Shown here piece by piece: positions 7,069 through 8,429 of a DNA stretch of 8,429 nucleotides. The number at the start of each line of letters is the position of its first letter. The stretch's first letter is position 1. The translations under genes were made by a program, and so were the position numbers. Source of the DNA: Sphingomonadales bacterium (GTDB lineage: Bacteria > Pseudomonadota > Alphaproteobacteria > Sphingomonadales > Sphingomonadaceae); the NCBI GenBank assembly GCA_024636595.1, contig JAGXGT010000059.1:1-8429 (forward strand), written 5' to 3'. Under the pieces are notes generated by a model that searched no databases, was not told where the DNA came from, and saw only the letters and a list, made by a program, of their open reading frames with translations.

Positions 7069-7919
7069 TGGGACAGATTTTTAAAAATCCTGTCGCGCTT
7101 GGCGTGATCATCATCGCCGGGCTTTTCATCTTGCTCAACACCATCGTGATTGTGCCGGAAACGAAACAAGGCGTCGTTGTCCAGCTTGGCGAACCCAAGC
7201 GAATCGTCAACCGCTACCAGGCCGGTGAAGCGTTCGGGGAAACGGGTGCAGGCCTGATCGCCAAAATTCCGTTTTTTGAACAGATCGTATGGATCGACAA
7301 GCGCATCCGTGACGTCGAGATGGAGCAGCAACAGGTGCTGTCCACAGACCAGCTACGCCTGCAAGTCGACGCCTTTGCCCGGTTCCGGATCACCGATCCG
7401 CTGCGCATGTATATCGCAGCCGGCAGCGAAGAACGCGTGTCGGAAGAACTGCGCCCAATCCTCGGCTCCGCGCTAAGAAACGAACTCGGCAAGCGGCCGT
7501 TTGCCGCCTTGCTCAGCCCGGAACGCGGTCAGGTAATGGACAATATCCAGGCTGGCCTCAACCGGGTTGCGCGCCAATATGGCGCTGAAATCGTCGATGT
7601 GCGCATCAAGCGCGCCGATCTGCCGGACGGTACGCCGCTCGACAGCGCCTATCAGAGAATGCGTACGGCACGCGATCAGGAAGCGCGGACGATTCGGGCA
7701 CAAGGGGCAAAGCAGGCGCAGATCATTCGCGCCGAAGCCGACGCCAGCGCTGCCCGGACCTATGCCGAAAGCTTTGGCAAGGATGCGGATTTCTATGATT
7801 TCTACCGCGCCATGAAGAGCTATGAAACGACCTTCCAGGGTGGCGGTCCGGATGATCCGCAAAGTTCTTTTGTGCTTTCGCCTGACAACGAATATCTGCG
7901 CCAGTTCCGGGGCAATTAG
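7068..7919 (+). CDS. hflC: FtsH protease modulator HflC
   Basis: HflC is the partner of HflK in the membrane complex that surrounds FtsH. The 283 residues show an N-terminal membrane anchor (about 8-29) and an SPFH domain starting at VPETKQGVVVQLGEPKRI (29-46). Family motifs follow: PFFEQIVWIDKRI (68-80), VDAFARFRITDP (100-111), GKRPFAALLS (141-150), VDVRIKRADLP (176-186), AYQRMRTAR (194-202), FYRAMKSYE (245-253) and the C-terminal FVLSPDNEYLRQF (268-280). A helix rich in Ala, Gln and Arg (about 203-232) would mediate cage assembly. The start is at the TAATG junction with hflK, with a strong GGAGG site at 7056-7060 inside the end of hflK. An intrinsic terminator follows 16 bases after the stop, so the pair forms a two-gene unit unless there is read-through into the DegP-like gene. 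Confidence 0.96.
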   Translation: MGQIFKNPVALGVIIIAGLFILLNTIVIVPETKQGVVVQLGEPKRIVNRYQAGEAFGETGAGLIAKIPFFEQIVWIDKRIRDVEMEQQQVLSTDQLRLQVDAFARFRITDPLRMYIAAGSEERVSEELRPILGSALRNELGKRPFAALLSPERGQVMDNIQAGLNRVARQYGAEIVDVRIKRADLPDGTPLDSAYQRMRTARDQEARTIRAQGAKQAQIIRAEADASAARTYAESFGKDADFYDFYRAMKSYETTFQGGGPDDPQSSFVLSPDNEYLRQFRGN

Positions 7920-7934
7920 TCGCGATTGCCGGTG

Positions 7935-7957
7935 AAACGACTACATTTGTCGTTTTT
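7935..7957 (+). terminator. Intrinsic terminator after hflC
   Basis: AAACGAC (7935-7941) and GTCGTTT (7949-7955) form a perfect 7-base stem around a 7-base loop, and the T run reaches 7957. The stem is short and only moderately GC-rich, but position and T run fit. A second run of nine T at 7971-7979 follows GGCCG without an obvious hairpin of its own and may act as a backup. Confidence 0.75.
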
Positions 7958-8190
7958 CTGCACGAGGCCGTTTTTTTTTCGACCAAAGGGCGATTCCCGG
8001 GTTGCGAAAGGGCTTTGCCGCACCCAAATAGGTTTGGATCGGGAATGTCCCGCAGTTCTGCGATTATGATCGGGGAACAAATATGCTAATATTCAATTTC
8101 CGTTCATGAAAATTGCGCCAATAATTTGGAGAATTGGAACGGAGCTGACGGGTGACCTGATATTTGCTCCGCCAGGAATTTGAGAGGAAA
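7958..8190 (+). promoter_or_regulatory. Intergenic region upstream of the DegP-like gene, repeat-rich
   Basis: No gene is supported here. The first half holds small inverted repeats: CCAAA/TTTGG (8024-8037), CGGGA/TCCCG (8040-8052) and CGCAG/CTGCG (8051-8062). GATCGGGAA recurs as GATCGGGGAA at 8037 and 8068. The second half is AT-rich, with a possible extended -10 (TGCTAATAT, 8084-8092) but no convincing -35, and an imperfect palindrome at 8094-8115. The region should carry the promoter and leader of the protease gene; exact boxes are uncertain. The ribosome-binding site GAGAGGA (8182-8188) lies just before the ATG. Confidence 0.5.
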
Positions 8191-8429
8191 ATGACAGTGC
8201 GTTACGCTTACGGAATTTCAACAGCTTTGCTTTTGGCCGGTAGTGCAGCCACCTTGGCCGGGATTGGCCCGGCTGGCGCCCAAACCGCCGCCAACGACAG
8301 CGCGGTAATCCGCAACCTCGCGCCCCGTGCAGGCGCGCCAATGAGCTTTGCCGACCTTACCGAACAATTGCAGCCTGCCGTGGTCAACATTTCGACCACC
8401 CAGCGCGTTCGCGTGAGCAACAATAATCC
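8191..8429 (+). CDS. DegP/HtrA (Do-family) periplasmic serine protease, 5' end only
   Basis: The first 79 codons are present and the gene runs off the right edge. The N terminus has a Sec-type signal: a short basic start (MTVRYAYG), a hydrophobic core to about residue 25, and an AGA cleavage-like site at 28-30 before QTAANDS. The mature part contains SFADLTEQLQPAVVNISTT (52-70), the characteristic opening of the DegP/DegQ trypsin-like domain. Such proteases degrade or refold misfolded envelope proteins. The catalytic His, Asp and Ser and the PDZ domains lie outside the window, so activity cannot be confirmed. The ATG is chosen because of GAGAGGA just upstream and because the signal peptide then has normal length. 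Location after hflK-hflC is common in alphaproteobacteria and supports an envelope quality-control role. Confidence 0.88.
   Translation, partial: MTVRYAYGISTALLLAGSAATLAGIGPAGAQTAANDSAVIRNLAPRAGAPMSFADLTEQLQPAVVNISTTQRVRVSNNN

Noticed and set aside
8055..8078. GTTC and GAAC facing each other, considered as an alphaproteobacterial LexA box
   Set aside because: The alphaproteobacterial SOS box is a direct GTTC-N7-GTTC repeat; here the halves are inverted and 16 bases apart.
8074..8104. GGAAC at 8074-8078 with CGTT at 8101-8104, resembling an EcfG general-stress promoter
   Set aside because: The gap is 22 bases instead of about 16-18.
8136..8161. GGAAC at 8136-8140 followed by CCTGA at 8156-8160, resembling an extracytoplasmic sigma (RpoE-type) promoter
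   Set aside because: Spacing is shorter than the family norm and the -10 match is partial; no CGTT is present either.

Overview
This window looks like chromosomal housekeeping DNA from an alphaproteobacterium, most likely a member of the Sphingomonadales. That placement is an inference from the protein character: an HflK-HflC-DegP gene order, an alphaproteobacterial RHH_4-type ribbon-helix-helix protein and an IorB-like Tat-exported molybdoenzyme subunit. No RNA gene, insertion sequence, CRISPR array, phage gene or attachment site was seen.

Left two thirds (1 to about 5893, minus strand): seven genes run head to tail, read from right to left, with junctions ranging from an 11-base overlap to a 17-base gap. 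In transcription order they are an Mrp/ApbC-type P-loop iron-sulfur carrier, a small CoA-binding (YccU-type) protein, a Tat-exported molybdopterin-binding subunit of the xanthine dehydrogenase superfamily, ferrochelatase (hemH), a small ribbon-helix-helix protein, the fluoride channel CrcB, and an RluC/RluD-type pseudouridine synthase that runs off the left edge. The spacing argues for one polycistronic unit. Three of the seven genes handle metal cofactors (Fe-S, Mo, heme iron), but a shared pathway is only an inference.

Middle (5894 to 5964): a short divergent intergenic region separates the minus-strand unit from the plus-strand genes and should hold both promoters. No confident promoter can be named in it.

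Right third (5965 to 8429, plus strand): hflK and hflC, translationally coupled through a TAATG junction, encode the membrane complex that modulates the FtsH protease. They are followed by a clear intrinsic terminator, a 271-base intergenic region rich in short inverted and direct repeats, and the 5' end of a DegP/HtrA-family periplasmic serine protease cut by the window edge. Together these genes form an envelope protein quality-control cluster.

Nothing here is clearly a new biological system. The points most worth a second look are the molybdenum subunit without its usual partners and with an altered cofactor-loop motif, the atypical N-terminal domain of the Mrp protein, and the repeat-rich region ahead of the DegP-like gene.
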